A DNA stretch of 64,000 nucleotides. It comes from Photobacterium gaetbulicola Gung47 (GTDB taxonomy: Bacteria; Pseudomonadota; Gammaproteobacteria; Enterobacterales; Vibrionaceae). The stretch's first letter is position 1; every line of letters starts with the position of its first letter. The notes under the pieces are model-generated. The model did not search any database. It saw only the letters and a program-made list of their open reading frames with translations, and was not told where the DNA came from. The position numbers were made by a program, and so were the translations under genes. The stretch is taken from positions 682,001 to 746,000 of the forward strand of contig CP005974.1 in assembly GCA_000940995.1 (NCBI GenBank). The letters run 5' to 3'. This document shows positions 53,406 through 63,226 of this stretch, piece by piece.

Positions 53406-54866
53406 ATGAGTAAACTGGATAACCAGCAATTAGCAAAAATTAGAACCATGGTGCCAGAGATGCGCCGCGTAGAGCGTATCCACTTTGTAGGGATCGGTGG
53501 TGCTGGCATGAGCGGTATCGCCGAAGTCTTGGTGAACGAAGGTTACCATGTCAGCGGCTCGGATTTGGCGCCCAATGCCGTGACCAACCGTCTAACAAGC
53601 AAAGGGGCTGAGATCTTCTTTGGCCATGCGGCCAGCAACATCGATGGTGCCAGCGTTGTCGTGGCCTCGACGGCTATCGACCCAACCAACCCTGAGCTGG
53701 CTGCAGCCCGTGAGCTGCGTATTCCGGTGGTGCGCCGGGCGGAAATGCTGGCCGAGCTTATGCGCTACCGTCACGGTATTGCGATCGCCGGTACTCACGG
53801 AAAAACTACCACCACTGCGCTGGTTACCCAGATCTATTCCGAGGCTGGCTTAGACCCAACGTTCGTCAATGGTGGCTTGGTAAAGAGTGCCGGAACCAAT
53901 GCCCGCTTGGGTTCGAGCCGCTACCTGATTGCCGAAGCAGACGAAAGTGATGCCTCGTTCCTGCACCTGCAGCCGATGGTATGCGTGGTGACCAATATCG
54001 AAGCCGATCACATGGATACCTATGGTGGTGACTTTGAAGTTTTGAAGCAGACCTTTGTCGATTTCCTCCACAACCTGCCGTTTTACGGCCTGGCCGTGAT
54101 GTGTATTGATGATCCTGTGGTGCGTGAGCTGCTTCCAAGAATCGGTCGTCAGGTGATCACCTACGGTTTTTCCGAAGATGCAGATGTGCGTTTGGTTGAT
54201 TATGATCAGTGCGGTCAGCAGGGACATTTCTCGATACTACGCAAAGGTAAGCCAGCCTTGCAGATCAAACTGAATATTCCGGGCAAGCACAATGCGCTCA
54301 ATGCCACCGCTGCTGTGGCGGTCGCAACGGAAGAAGGGGTGGCCGATGAAGCTATCATCCGTGCGCTGGCCGAGTTCGAAGGCACAGGCCGACGTTTTGA
54401 TCACCTGGGTGAGTTTGAAACGGGTAACGGTAAGGTGATGCTGGTCGATGACTACGGCCATCACCCAAGTGAAGTCGATGTGACTATCCAGGCGGCACGG
54501 GCTGGCTGGGAAGACAAGCGTTTGGTGATGGTGTTCCAGCCGCACCGCTATAGCCGTACCCGCGATCTGTATGATGACTTTGCCAATGTGCTGGAGCAGG
54601 TGGATGTGCTGGTGATGCTGGATGTGTATGCGGCGGGCGAGCAGCCGATTGCCGGCGCGGATGGCCGAGCGCTGTGCCGCACCATCCGTGGCCGCGGTAA
54701 GCTGGATCCGATTTTTGTGCCGACTATCGATGCCCTGCCGTCAGCGTTGGCAAATATTCTACAAAATGATGATTTGGTTCTGACACAAGGTGCGGGTGAT
54801 GTTGGCAAAATTGCTCGCCAGTTGGCTGATATGCAATTGAATATTGAGCAAATGAGCCAACAATAA
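53406..54866 (+). CDS. murC: MurC, UDP-MurNAc L-alanine ligase
   Basis: This 486-residue Mur ligase has the UDP-binding GIGGAGMSGIAEVL and the ATP-binding GTHGKTTTTALV. It adds the first amino acid of the wall peptide. A GTG at 53403 directly precedes the ATG used here. It is followed by a 217-base gap before ftsQ, where many other genomes carry ddl. Confidence 0.97.
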   Translation: MSKLDNQQLAKIRTMVPEMRRVERIHFVGIGGAGMSGIAEVLVNEGYHVSGSDLAPNAVTNRLTSKGAEIFFGHAASNIDGASVVVASTAIDPTNPELAAARELRIPVVRRAEMLAELMRYRHGIAIAGTHGKTTTTALVTQIYSEAGLDPTFVNGGLVKSAGTNARLGSSRYLIAEADESDASFLHLQPMVCVVTNIEADHMDTYGGDFEVLKQTFVDFLHNLPFYGLAVMCIDDPVVRELLPRIGRQVITYGFSEDADVRLVDYDQCGQQGHFSILRKGKPALQIKLNIPGKHNALNATAAVAVATEEGVADEAIIRALAEFEGTGRRFDHLGEFETGNGKVMLVDDYGHHPSEVDVTIQAARAGWEDKRLVMVFQPHRYSRTRDLYDDFANVLEQVDVLVMLDVYAAGEQPIAGADGRALCRTIRGRGKLDPIFVPTIDALPSALANILQNDDLVLTQGAGDVGKIARQLADMQLNIEQMSQQ

Positions 54867-54957
54867 TTTTTGGTGATATCAAAATATATATTTGGCTTGT
54901 TTTTTGCTTTAATTTAAGCTTATAGCCAAGGATATGCGAGGAATCGGCTATCAGTTG

Positions 54958-54986
54958 TTGGAGAGCCGGAACTTGCTCGGTATAAT
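54958..54986 (+). promoter_or_regulatory. Candidate promoter of ftsQAZ
   Basis: A perfect TATAAT at 54981-54986 has a weak -35 (TTGGAG, 54958-54963) at 17 bases. The surrounding gap (54867-55083) holds no ORF. It could separate ftsQAZ expression from the mur genes. Confidence 0.5.
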
Positions 54987-55083
54987 CTGTCAACTTTACG
55001 AGAAAAAGCGGAACGGATTGAGGGAATGATCTTGCCGCTTTGGCTGGGTAGGTATCGGCTATGACATCGGGATTAAACTATTT

Positions 55084-55851
55084 ATGGCTGATAGTGTCCT
55101 AAAAAGAATATCGTTTTCCCCTGCGGCCCAGTTAAATGACCGTAGGGGATTGGTTTTTTTTCTGTTTGTGATCGGGTTGGTTGCCTGGCTGTTCAGCGCG
55201 GCCATCAACTGGATGACGGATGCCAACCGACTGCCGTTGTCACAGTTGGTGATTCAAGGTGAGTTACACTATCTCACGCCCGGTGATGTCCGTGCGGGGA
55301 TCCTGCACCTTGAGCAGCTTGGCAGCTTTATGACTCAGGATGTTGATGACATTCAGCATGCGCTTGAGGCGATGCCATGGGTGGCCAGGGCGGCAGTGCG
55401 TAAGCAGTGGCCGGATACCTTGAAAGTATTTCTGGTGGAACAAGATCCCGCCGCCACCTGGAATGGCCGTTACTTGGTCAACCATGATGGTGAGGTGTTC
55501 GAAGCCCCGCCCGAACAGGCAGGCCAATTGCTGGTGGGCCTCGCGGGGCCAGGCGGCACCAGCTTGGAAGTGTTGAGCGCATTGCGCGAAATGCAACCGA
55601 GGTTACAGCATGCGGGCTTTGAAATTGCTACGCTGGCATTAAACGAACGTCGAGCCTGGCGGGTTTGGTTAACCAACGGCGTCAGGCTTGAGTTGGGGCG
55701 CAAGGAGCGTATGGAGCGGATTGACCGCTTTATTGCCTTGTCTCCGCAATTAGAACAGCAAGGAAGGGCCATTGAGTACATAGACTTACGCTATGATACC
55801 GGGGCTGCTGTAGGCTGGGTCTCCGACCCAGAGCAAAGTAAGACCAAATAG
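55084..55851 (+). CDS. ftsQ: FtsQ, division protein
   Basis: This 255-residue protein has a membrane helix at about residues 22-40 (RGLVFFLFVIGLVAWLF), a POTRA domain (LVIQGELHYLTPGDVRAGI) and a beta domain (AAVRKQWPDTLKVFLVEQDP). It recruits FtsL and FtsB to the Z ring. ftsA follows after 52 bases. Confidence 0.95.
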   Translation: MADSVLKRISFSPAAQLNDRRGLVFFLFVIGLVAWLFSAAINWMTDANRLPLSQLVIQGELHYLTPGDVRAGILHLEQLGSFMTQDVDDIQHALEAMPWVARAAVRKQWPDTLKVFLVEQDPAATWNGRYLVNHDGEVFEAPPEQAGQLLVGLAGPGGTSLEVLSALREMQPRLQHAGFEIATLALNERRAWRVWLTNGVRLELGRKERMERIDRFIALSPQLEQQGRAIEYIDLRYDTGAAVGWVSDPEQSKTK

Positions 55852-55903
55852 ATCGGCTCGGCCGCAGCCTGTTTGGCTTAAGAGAACTATAAGAGTAGGC
55901 GCT

Positions 55904-57160
55904 ATGACGAAGGCGGCAGATAAAAAACTGATAGTAGGCCTGGATATTGGTACGTCCAAAGTCAGTGCTTTGGTCGGTGAAGTGCTACCGGATGGCGAGG
56001 TCAATGTCATCGGTGAAGGTAGCAGTCCGTCCGGAGGGATGGACAAGGGCGGCGTGAATGATCTCGAGTCTGTAGTCAAATCGGTACAGAGCGCGATCTA
56101 CAAAGCTGAGTTGATGGCTGACTGCCAGATCTCCTCGGTATTTTTGTCTCTGTCGGGCAAGCATATCCGCTGCCAGACGGAAGAAGGCATGGTGCCGATT
56201 TCTGACAAAGAAGTCACTCAGGATGATGTTGATAACGTCATTCACACCGCCAAATCGGTAAAAATTAGTGATGAACATAAAGTTTTGCATGTAATTCCTC
56301 AGGAATTTGCTATTGATTATCAAGAGGGAATTAAAAACCCTGTTGGTTTATCTGGGGTACGCATGGAGGCCAGTGTTCACTTGATCACCTGCCATAACGA
56401 CATGGCGCGGAATATCGTCAAAGCGGTAGAGCGCTGTGATCTCAAAGTCGATCAGCTTATTTTCTCCGGCTTGGCTGCCAGCCACGCAGTTCTGACGCCT
56501 GATGAGCGCGAGCTCGGTGTGTGCGTGGTGGATATTGGCGGCGGTACCATGGATATTGCTGTTTGGACCGGTGGCGCCCTGCGTCATGCGGCCGTGATCC
56601 CTTATGCGGGCAATGTTGTGACCAGCGACATTGCCTATGCGTTCGGTACCCCGCTTGGGGATGCCGAGGAAATTAAAGTGAAGTATGGCTGTGCACTGAG
56701 CGAGCTGGTGAGTAAGGATGCCAAGGTCGACGTGCCGAGTGTTGGCGGCCGACCGTCGCGCAGCTTGCAAAGCCAAACTTTGGCTGAAGTGATAGAGCCC
56801 CGTTACAGTGAGTTGCTGGGGTTGGTTAATCAGAAGCTGATAGAAGTACAAGAACAACTGCGTAATGCGGGAGTTAAGCACCAACTGGCGGCGGGTATTG
56901 TCCTGACCGGCGGTGCGGCCCAGATGGAAGGCCTGGTGGAGTGCGCCGAGCGTGTATTTAGCAACCAGGTACGTGTTGGCCTGCCTCTCAATGTGACAGG
57001 ACTGACAGAACATGTACAATTCCCACATTATGCAACTGCAGTAGGCTTACTGCATTACGGAAAGGATAGTCAGACATTTGATGATAGCGAAATCGAGCAG
57101 AAACGTTCTGTTTCTGGCTTTTTCTCTAAGCTCAGTGGCTGGTTTAGAAAAGAATTTTAA
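55904..57160 (+). CDS. ftsA: FtsA, actin-like Z-ring membrane anchor
   Basis: This 418-residue actin-fold ATPase has phosphate loops VGLDIGTSKVSALVG and VVDIGGGTMDIAVW and a C-terminal amphipathic membrane-targeting helix (SGFFSKLSGWFRKEF). It anchors FtsZ filaments and signals to FtsWI through FtsN. Confidence 0.98.
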   Translation: MTKAADKKLIVGLDIGTSKVSALVGEVLPDGEVNVIGEGSSPSGGMDKGGVNDLESVVKSVQSAIYKAELMADCQISSVFLSLSGKHIRCQTEEGMVPISDKEVTQDDVDNVIHTAKSVKISDEHKVLHVIPQEFAIDYQEGIKNPVGLSGVRMEASVHLITCHNDMARNIVKAVERCDLKVDQLIFSGLAASHAVLTPDERELGVCVVDIGGGTMDIAVWTGGALRHAAVIPYAGNVVTSDIAYAFGTPLGDAEEIKVKYGCALSELVSKDAKVDVPSVGGRPSRSLQSQTLAEVIEPRYSELLGLVNQKLIEVQEQLRNAGVKHQLAAGIVLTGGAAQMEGLVECAERVFSNQVRVGLPLNVTGLTEHVQFPHYATAVGLLHYGKDSQTFDDSEIEQKRSVSGFFSKLSGWFRKEF

Positions 57161-57194
57161 AACCTGATGCGAACAGGATGGACGGAGAGAACAC

Positions 57195-58382
57195 ATGTTT
57201 GAACCGATGATGGAAATGTCTGACGAAGCAGTAATTAAAGTCATAGGCGTTGGCGGCGGCGGTGGTAATGCTGTCGATCACATGGTACGTGAATCAATCG
57301 AGGGCGTTGAGTTTATCAGTGTGAACACTGATGCTCAGGCGCTGCGTAAAACCAGTGTAAGTACAGTGATCCAGATCGGTGGGGCTATCACCAAAGGTCT
57401 GGGCGCGGGTGCCAACCCACAGGTTGGTCGTGATTCGGCACTGGAAGATCGCGAAGCGATCAAGGCAGAGCTCGAAGGCTCTGACATGATTTTCATCGCA
57501 GCCGGCATGGGCGGCGGTACCGGTACCGGTGCAGCGCCAATCATTGCTGAGGTGGCGAAAGAGCTAGGGATCCTGACAGTGGCGGTGGTGACCAAGCCAT
57601 TTAGCTTCGAAGGCAAAAAGCGTATGGCGTTTGCCGAGCAGGGGATCGAAGAGCTGTCAAAGCATGTCGACTCGCTGATCACTATCCCGAACGAGAAGCT
57701 GCTGAAAGTGCTGGGCCGTGGTATTACGCTGCTTGATGCGTTTGCCAAGGCGAACGACGTATTGAAAAATGCGGTACAGGGTATTGCCGAGCTGATCACC
57801 CGCCCGGGTATGATCAACGTCGACTTTGCTGACGTGCGCACCGTTATGTCTGAAATGGGTCACGCCATGATGGGCAGCGGTGTAGCAACCGGTGATGACC
57901 GTGCAGAAGAAGCGGCGGAAATGGCGATTTCAAGCCCGCTGCTGGAAGATATCGATCTGGCTGGCGCACGTGGTGTCCTTGTCAACATTACTGCGGGTCT
58001 GGACATGCGTCTTGACGAGTTCGAAACGGTAGGTAATACCGTTAAGGCATTTGCTTCTGATAACGCGACCGTGGTGATCGGTACCTCGCTTGACCCAGAA
58101 ATGTCTGACGAGCTGCGTGTAACGGTTGTGGCGACCGGCATTGGCAAAGAGTGCAAGCCTGACATTACGTTGGTGACCGGCACAGCGAAGCCAGTCCAAG
58201 CGGTAGCGGCGGAGAAACCGGCTGTGGCTGCGGTGGAAGAGACCAAAGCGGCACCATTGAACCAGTCTGCACCGGCGTCTGAATCTGGCAACCCGCAGAC
58301 GGCAACAGCGGCAAACCCTAAGCCACAGGCTGATCACGACTACCTGGACATCCCAGCATTTTTGCGCAAGCAAGCTGACTAA
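57195..58382 (+). CDS. ftsZ: FtsZ, tubulin-like division GTPase
   Basis: This 395-residue GTPase has the N-terminal GVGGGGGNAVDHM, the tubulin signature GMGGGTGTGAAPIIA, and the conserved C-terminal peptide DYLDIPAFLRKQAD that binds FtsA and ZipA. The variable linker (about residues 320-380) is alanine/proline rich. It assembles the Z ring. Confidence 0.99.
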   Translation: MFEPMMEMSDEAVIKVIGVGGGGGNAVDHMVRESIEGVEFISVNTDAQALRKTSVSTVIQIGGAITKGLGAGANPQVGRDSALEDREAIKAELEGSDMIFIAAGMGGGTGTGAAPIIAEVAKELGILTVAVVTKPFSFEGKKRMAFAEQGIEELSKHVDSLITIPNEKLLKVLGRGITLLDAFAKANDVLKNAVQGIAELITRPGMINVDFADVRTVMSEMGHAMMGSGVATGDDRAEEAAEMAISSPLLEDIDLAGARGVLVNITAGLDMRLDEFETVGNTVKAFASDNATVVIGTSLDPEMSDELRVTVVATGIGKECKPDITLVTGTAKPVQAVAAEKPAVAAVEETKAAPLNQSAPASESGNPQTATAANPKPQADHDYLDIPAFLRKQAD

Positions 58383-58396
58383 GCGCGCAAATTATT

Positions 58397-58425
58397 TTGG
58401 GAAACTGGTTAAAAAGTGATATGAT
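58397..58425 (+). promoter_or_regulatory. lpxC promoter and 5'-terminal hairpin
   Basis: TTGGGA and TATGAT are separated by exactly 17 bases. The start would fall near 58432, where TCCTTGTC pairs with GACA(A)AGGA (58431-58455, one bulge) to form a hairpin at the very 5' end of the transcript. Confidence 0.55.
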
Positions 58426-58495
58426 ATCTGTCCTTGTCCTTTTTTTGACAAAGGATAGGGGCCGATATTATGGCAATTTTAGTTGAGATAAGCAG

Positions 58496-59413
58496 ATGAT
58501 AAGACAACGTACACTGAAAAGCATTGTGCAAACGACTGGGGTGGGACTTCACTCTGGCCGTAAAGTGACGCTTATTCTTCGTCCTGCTGCTGCAAACACT
58601 GGTGTGATTTATCGCCGTACCGATTTGAATCCGCCTGTTGATTTTCCGGCAGACGCAGATTCGGTTCGCGACACCATGTTATGTACCGCTTTGGTTAATG
58701 AGCAAGGCGTGCGTATCTCAACGGTTGAGCACCTTAACGCTGCTTTGGCAGGAATGGGCATCGATAATGTGATTATCGAAGTGGACGCACCTGAAATCCC
58801 AATCATGGATGGCAGTGCAAGCCCGTTCATCTATCTGCTGCAGTCTGCCGGCATCGATACTTTGAATGCGCCTAAGCGCTTCTTGCGTATCAAGAAAACT
58901 GTTCGCGTCGAAGATGGCGACAAATGGGCAGAGCTCCGTCCTTACAACGGGTTCCGTCTTGATTTTGCTATCGATTTTAATCATCCGGCGATTGAATCAG
59001 AGCAGCAGCGTTTGGTATTGGACTTCTCTAGCCAATCATTCGTTAAAGATATCAGCCGTGCCCGTACTTTCGGCTTCATGCGCGATATCGAGTACCTTCA
59101 GTCACAGAACCTGTGCCTGGGCGGGAGCTTTGACAATGCGATTGTGCTTGACGACTACCGCATCCTGAACGACGAAGGGCTTCGCTTCGATAATGAGCTG
59201 GTGACCCACAAAGTACTGGACGCCATTGGCGACTTGTACATGTGTGGCCACAATATCATTGGCGAAATGGTGGCTTACAAGTCAGGCCATGCGCTTAACA
59301 ATAAGCTGCTGCGAGCGGTGCTGGCCGATCAAGAAGCTTTTGAGTGGTCGACCTTCAATGACGAACAGCAGGTTCCAGTAACCTTTGCTCAGCCAGGTAT
59401 GGTGCTGGCGTAA
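58496..59413 (+). CDS. lpxC: LpxC, lipid A deacetylase
   Basis: This 305-residue zinc deacetylase makes the committed step of lipid A synthesis. The metal ligands are in place: His79 (TVEHLNAAL) and the HKVLDAIGD motif near residue 238. In Escherichia coli its level is set by FtsH proteolysis through the C-terminal tail; here the tail ends QPGMVLA, similarly hydrophobic. It closes the dcw cluster. Confidence 0.98.
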   Translation: MIRQRTLKSIVQTTGVGLHSGRKVTLILRPAAANTGVIYRRTDLNPPVDFPADADSVRDTMLCTALVNEQGVRISTVEHLNAALAGMGIDNVIIEVDAPEIPIMDGSASPFIYLLQSAGIDTLNAPKRFLRIKKTVRVEDGDKWAELRPYNGFRLDFAIDFNHPAIESEQQRLVLDFSSQSFVKDISRARTFGFMRDIEYLQSQNLCLGGSFDNAIVLDDYRILNDEGLRFDNELVTHKVLDAIGDLYMCGHNIIGEMVAYKSGHALNNKLLRAVLADQEAFEWSTFNDEQQVPVTFAQPGMVLA

Positions 59414-59443
59414 ATCCGCCAATAGCACTTCAAGAATTACATA

Positions 59444-59472
59444 AACGCCGGACTCAGTCCGGCGTTTTTTTT
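59444..59472 (+). terminator. lpxC terminator
   Basis: AACGCCGGAC-TCA-GTCCGGCGTT is followed by a long T run. It is a strong intrinsic terminator ending the dcw cluster. Confidence 0.95.
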
Positions 59473-59966
59473 GCCTTAACGGCACGGGTTAGGTCGCTGG
59501 GGGAGGCGTCGCTAGGGGGACAACACCTTAGTGTGGGCGAAAAGAGGTGGTTAAGTTCTAATTTTTCGAATATGGAAAACACCGTCTGGCCATTAGCCAT
59601 AGGCGGCACCGCCAATATGGCTTATTATACCTAGCTTGGGAGAACATAGACCCATTGGCCAAAGGCGTTTGGTCGGGTGGGGGCTATTTGGGTTTCACCC
59701 CTCCACGGATAGCTGATGGTGTTCAATTTTCTGGTATTGTTTTCATTTATCCCTTGAAATGGTCGACTCGTACCACAATATCAACATTAACCATTGTTTT
59801 TCGTATCGGCTTCCGTAGTCACACCTGTGGCGAGTTTAAAGACGGGACAGGGATGATTCATCGCAAGTCCTAGCCTAGCGTCTTGTTGATATAATCCCGG
59901 TTGAAAAATTCAGATTAAGAATTCAGCCTTGATAGGCTGAAATAACTAAGAGAAAACGGCAACGCC
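59473..59966 (+). promoter_or_regulatory. secA upstream region, no secM
   Basis: About 500 bases lie between the lpxC terminator and secA. There is no ORF with a signal peptide and arrest motif of the SecM kind. A GGCCATTAGCCATAGG element (59588-59603) resembles the other 3'-end palindromes. An extended -10 (TGATATAAT, TATAAT at 59890-59895) probably starts secA transcription, giving a short leader with a GATAGGCTG stretch before AAGAGAAAA and the ATG at 59967. Confidence 0.5.
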
Positions 59967-62693
59967 ATGTTATCAAAACTACTGACCAAAGTTATCGGTA
60001 GCCGTAACGACCGCACACTGCGTCGTATGCGCAAAATTGTTGACCAAATCAACAAGCTTGAACCTCAATTCGAAAGCTTGCAGGACGAAGAACTAAAGGC
60101 CAAAACGGTTGAGTTCCGTGAGCGTCTGGAGCAGGGCGAGAACCTTGACCAGCTATTACCAGAAGCGTTTGCGACGGTGCGCGAAGCCTCCAAGCGTGTG
60201 TTCGGTATGCGCCACTTCGACGTGCAGCTGATGGGTGGTATGGTGCTCAATGCTTGCCAAATCGCGGAAATGCGTACTGGTGAAGGTAAGACCCTGACCG
60301 CAACCCTACCGGCCTACCTCAACGCCCTGACAGGCAAAGGCGTGCATATTGTAACGGTGAACGACTACCTGGCTGCACGTGATGCCGAAACCAACCGCCC
60401 ACTCTTTGAATTTCTTGGCATGACCGTTGGCGTTAACGTGCCTAACATGCCGCCTCAGGCGAAAAAAGAAGCCTACGCCGCCGACATTCTATACGGTACC
60501 AACAACGAATTCGGTTTCGACTATCTGCGCGACAACATGGCGTTCCGTCCGGAAGACCGTGTACAGCGCGAGCGCTTCTTTGCGGTAGTCGATGAGGTTG
60601 ACTCCATCCTGATCGATGAAGCCCGTACCCCGCTAATCATCTCTGGTCCGGCGGAAGATAGCTCTGAGTTGTACACCAAGATCAATACCCTGATCCCACA
60701 GCTGGTGAAGCAGGATCAGGAAGACAGCGAAGAATACCGTGGCGAAGGTCACTACACGGTTGATGAAAAATCTAAGCAAGCCCACCTTACCGAAAACGGT
60801 CAGGAGTTTGTTGAGGAGCTGCTCAAGAAAAATGGCATGATGGAAGAGGAAGATACCCTTTACTCACCAGCCAATATCAGCCTGTTGCACCACGTCAACG
60901 CGGCTCTGCGTGCCCACGTGCTGTTCGAGCGTGACGTTGACTATATTGTCAAAGACGGTGAAGTCATCATCGTTGATGAGCACACCGGCCGTACCATGCC
61001 GGGACGTCGCTGGTCTGAAGGTCTGCACCAGGCTGTTGAAGCCAAAGAAGGCGTGAAGATCCAGAACGAGAACCAGACCCTGGCCTCGATCACTTTCCAG
61101 AATTATTTCCGCCTCTACACCAAGCTGTCGGGGATGACAGGTACCGCCGATACCGAAGCTTTCGAATTCCAGTCAATCTACGGTCTGGAAACCGTGGTGT
61201 TGCCAACCAACAAACCGATGATCCGTGATGACATGGGTGATCTGGTTTACATGACCGAGCTGGAAAAATTTGCTGCGATCAGCGAAGACATCAAAACCCG
61301 TGTTGAGAACGGCCAACCGGTACTGGTTGGTACTGTGTCGATCGAAAAATCTGAGCTACTGTCGAAATCGCTGAAGAAACAAGGCATCAAGCACGAAGTT
61401 CTGAACGCCAAGTTCCACGAGCGTGAAGCAGATATCGTCGCCCAAGCAGGTGCACCAAGCGCGGTAACCATTGCGACCAACATGGCCGGCCGTGGTACCG
61501 ATATCGTACTGGGTGGTTCATGGCAGAGCGAAGTGGCCAAGCTGGACAACCCGACAGACGAGCAAATTGTCAAGATCAAAGCCGATTGGCAGGAAAAACA
61601 CGATGCGGTTCTGGCCGCAGGTGGCCTGCACATCATCGGCACCGAGCGTCACGAATCTCGCCGTATTGATAACCAGTTACGTGGTCGTGCGGGTCGTCAG
61701 GGTGATGCCGGCTCTTCTCGCTTCTACCTATCGATGGAAGATGGCCTGATGCGTATCTTTGCATCGGATCGTGTCTCTAACATGATGAAGAAGCTGGGGA
61801 TGGAAGAAGGCGAAGCGATTGAGCACCCATGGGTGACTAAGGCTATCGAGAACGCCCAGCGCAAGGTTGAAGGCCGTAACTTCGATATCCGTAAGCAGCT
61901 GCTTGAATTCGATGACGTGGCAAATGATCAGCGTAAGGTGGTGTACGAGCTACGCGATGAGCTGATGAATGCCGACGACATCAGCGAGATGATCGAGCAG
62001 AATCGCGAAGATGTGATCCAGGCGGTTATCGATGGCTACATCCCGCCGCAGTCGCTGGAAGAGATGTGGGACATCCAGGGGTTGGAAGAGCGCCTGAAAG
62101 CCGACTTCGACATGGAGCTGCCAATCCAGGAGTGGTTGGACAGCGAAGAGAAGCTCTACGAAGAAGCATTGCGTGAGCGTATCGTCGAGAAAGCGGTTGA
62201 GATCTACCGTCACAAAGAAGAAGTGGTTGGTGCGCCGGTACTGCGTAACTTCGAGAAGACGGTGATGCTGCAGAACCTCGATACGCTGTGGAAAGAACAC
62301 CTAGCGGCCATGGACCACCTGCGTCAGGGTATCCACCTACGCGGTTATGCGCAGAAGAACCCGAAACAGGAATACAAGCGCGAGTCGTTTGAGCTGTTCG
62401 AGGGGATGCTGGAGAACCTGAAGTCTGACGTGATTGCGATTTTGAGCAAGGTACGTGTTCAGCAGCAGGAAGAAGTTGAGCGGGTTGAAGCCGAGCGCCG
62501 CCGCCAGGCCGAAGAGCTAGCTCGCCGCCAGCAGTTCCAGCACCAGAATGCGGAAAACCAAATTGCCGACGAAAGTCAGGCAAGCGACGAAGCGGCACCT
62601 TACCAGCGCGAAGAGCGCAAGGTAGGCCGTAACGAGCCTTGTCCATGTGGCTCTGGCAAGAAGTACAAGCAATGCCACGGTAAAATCAACTAA
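59967..62693 (+). CDS. secA: SecA, preprotein translocase ATPase
   Basis: This 908-residue motor drives proteins through SecYEG. It has Walker A MRTGEGKTLTATL near residue 100, the DEAD-like VDEVDSILIDEARTPL, the second nucleotide domain TNMAGRGTDIVLGG, helical scaffold and wing domains, and the C-terminal zinc motif CPCGSGKKYKQCHG that binds SecB. It is preceded by no secM. Confidence 0.99.
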   Translation: MLSKLLTKVIGSRNDRTLRRMRKIVDQINKLEPQFESLQDEELKAKTVEFRERLEQGENLDQLLPEAFATVREASKRVFGMRHFDVQLMGGMVLNACQIAEMRTGEGKTLTATLPAYLNALTGKGVHIVTVNDYLAARDAETNRPLFEFLGMTVGVNVPNMPPQAKKEAYAADILYGTNNEFGFDYLRDNMAFRPEDRVQRERFFAVVDEVDSILIDEARTPLIISGPAEDSSELYTKINTLIPQLVKQDQEDSEEYRGEGHYTVDEKSKQAHLTENGQEFVEELLKKNGMMEEEDTLYSPANISLLHHVNAALRAHVLFERDVDYIVKDGEVIIVDEHTGRTMPGRRWSEGLHQAVEAKEGVKIQNENQTLASITFQNYFRLYTKLSGMTGTADTEAFEFQSIYGLETVVLPTNKPMIRDDMGDLVYMTELEKFAAISEDIKTRVENGQPVLVGTVSIEKSELLSKSLKKQGIKHEVLNAKFHEREADIVAQAGAPSAVTIATNMAGRGTDIVLGGSWQSEVAKLDNPTDEQIVKIKADWQEKHDAVLAAGGLHIIGTERHESRRIDNQLRGRAGRQGDAGSSRFYLSMEDGLMRIFASDRVSNMMKKLGMEEGEAIEHPWVTKAIENAQRKVEGRNFDIRKQLLEFDDVANDQRKVVYELRDELMNADDISEMIEQNREDVIQAVIDGYIPPQSLEEMWDIQGLEERLKADFDMELPIQEWLDSEEKLYEEALRERIVEKAVEIYRHKEEVVGAPVLRNFEKTVMLQNLDTLWKEHLAAMDHLRQGIHLRGYAQKNPKQEYKRESFELFEGMLENLKSDVIAILSKVRVQQQEEVERVEAERRRQAEELARRQQFQHQNAENQIADESQASDEAAPYQREERKVGRNEPCPCGSGKKYKQCHGKIN

Positions 62694-62713
62694 CCGGGCT
62701 GCTTGACTCAGAC

Positions 62714-62740
62714 AAAAAGGCCGCACTCGCGGCCTTTTTT
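62714..62740 (+). terminator. secA terminator
   Basis: AAAAAGGCCGC, an ACTC loop and GCGGCCTTTTT are followed by another T, 20 bases after the secA stop. Confidence 0.92.
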
Positions 62741-62824
62741 CTATCCGAGATAGTGCCGCTGCCTCCGGGTATATGCTTAAAGAAGAGATCTGCTCAGCAG
62801 ACAACGACAGAGAAAGGAACAGGT

Positions 62825-63223
62825 TTGGAAAAGAAACAAGTGTGGATTTCGGCGGGGATCATCCTCAACGCCGAGCAGGACAAGGTTTTCATTACCCAGC
62901 GTGCCGCCAAAGCGCACAAGGGCGGTTTTTGGGAGTTTGCCGGAGGCAAGGTCGAAGCTGGCGAAACAGCCGAGCAGGCAGTGATCAGAGAGCTTCAGGA
63001 GGAAGTGGGTATCCAGGCGACGGAGCTGGAGCACTTCATCGCGCTGGAGCACAACTACCCAGAGAAATCGCTGAAGTTTGATTTCTTTTTGGTGCGTGCC
63101 TTTGAAGGCAAGGCCTATGGCAAAGAAGGCCAGCCAAGCGAGTGGGTGCGTCTGGAAGAACTAACTAACTACGCATTCCCAGAAGCGAATGAGGTAGTGT
63201 TAGAGAAGTTGATGAGCCTATAA
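62825..63223 (+). CDS. mutT: MutT, 8-oxo-dGTP diphosphatase
   Basis: This 132-residue Nudix hydrolase has the full Nudix box GGKVEAGETAEQAVIRELQE, continuing EVG. It removes 8-oxo-dGTP from the nucleotide pool, preventing A-T to C-G transversions. The frame is open from 62753, but the TTG at 62825 has AAAGGA eight bases before it and yields the family start EKKQVWISAGII. It begins after the secA terminator, so it has its own promoter or depends on read-through. The stop is followed three bases later by a tandem repeat. Confidence 0.93.
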   Translation: MEKKQVWISAGIILNAEQDKVFITQRAAKAHKGGFWEFAGGKVEAGETAEQAVIRELQEEVGIQATELEHFIALEHNYPEKSLKFDFFLVRAFEGKAYGKEGQPSEWVRLEELTNYAFPEANEVVLEKLMSL

Positions 63224-63226
63224 ACT

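Noticed and set aside
59655..59873. 72-residue ORF upstream of secA, considered as a SecM substitute
   Set aside because: It starts at TTG with no ribosome binding site, has no signal peptide or arrest-like motif, and does not resemble SecM.
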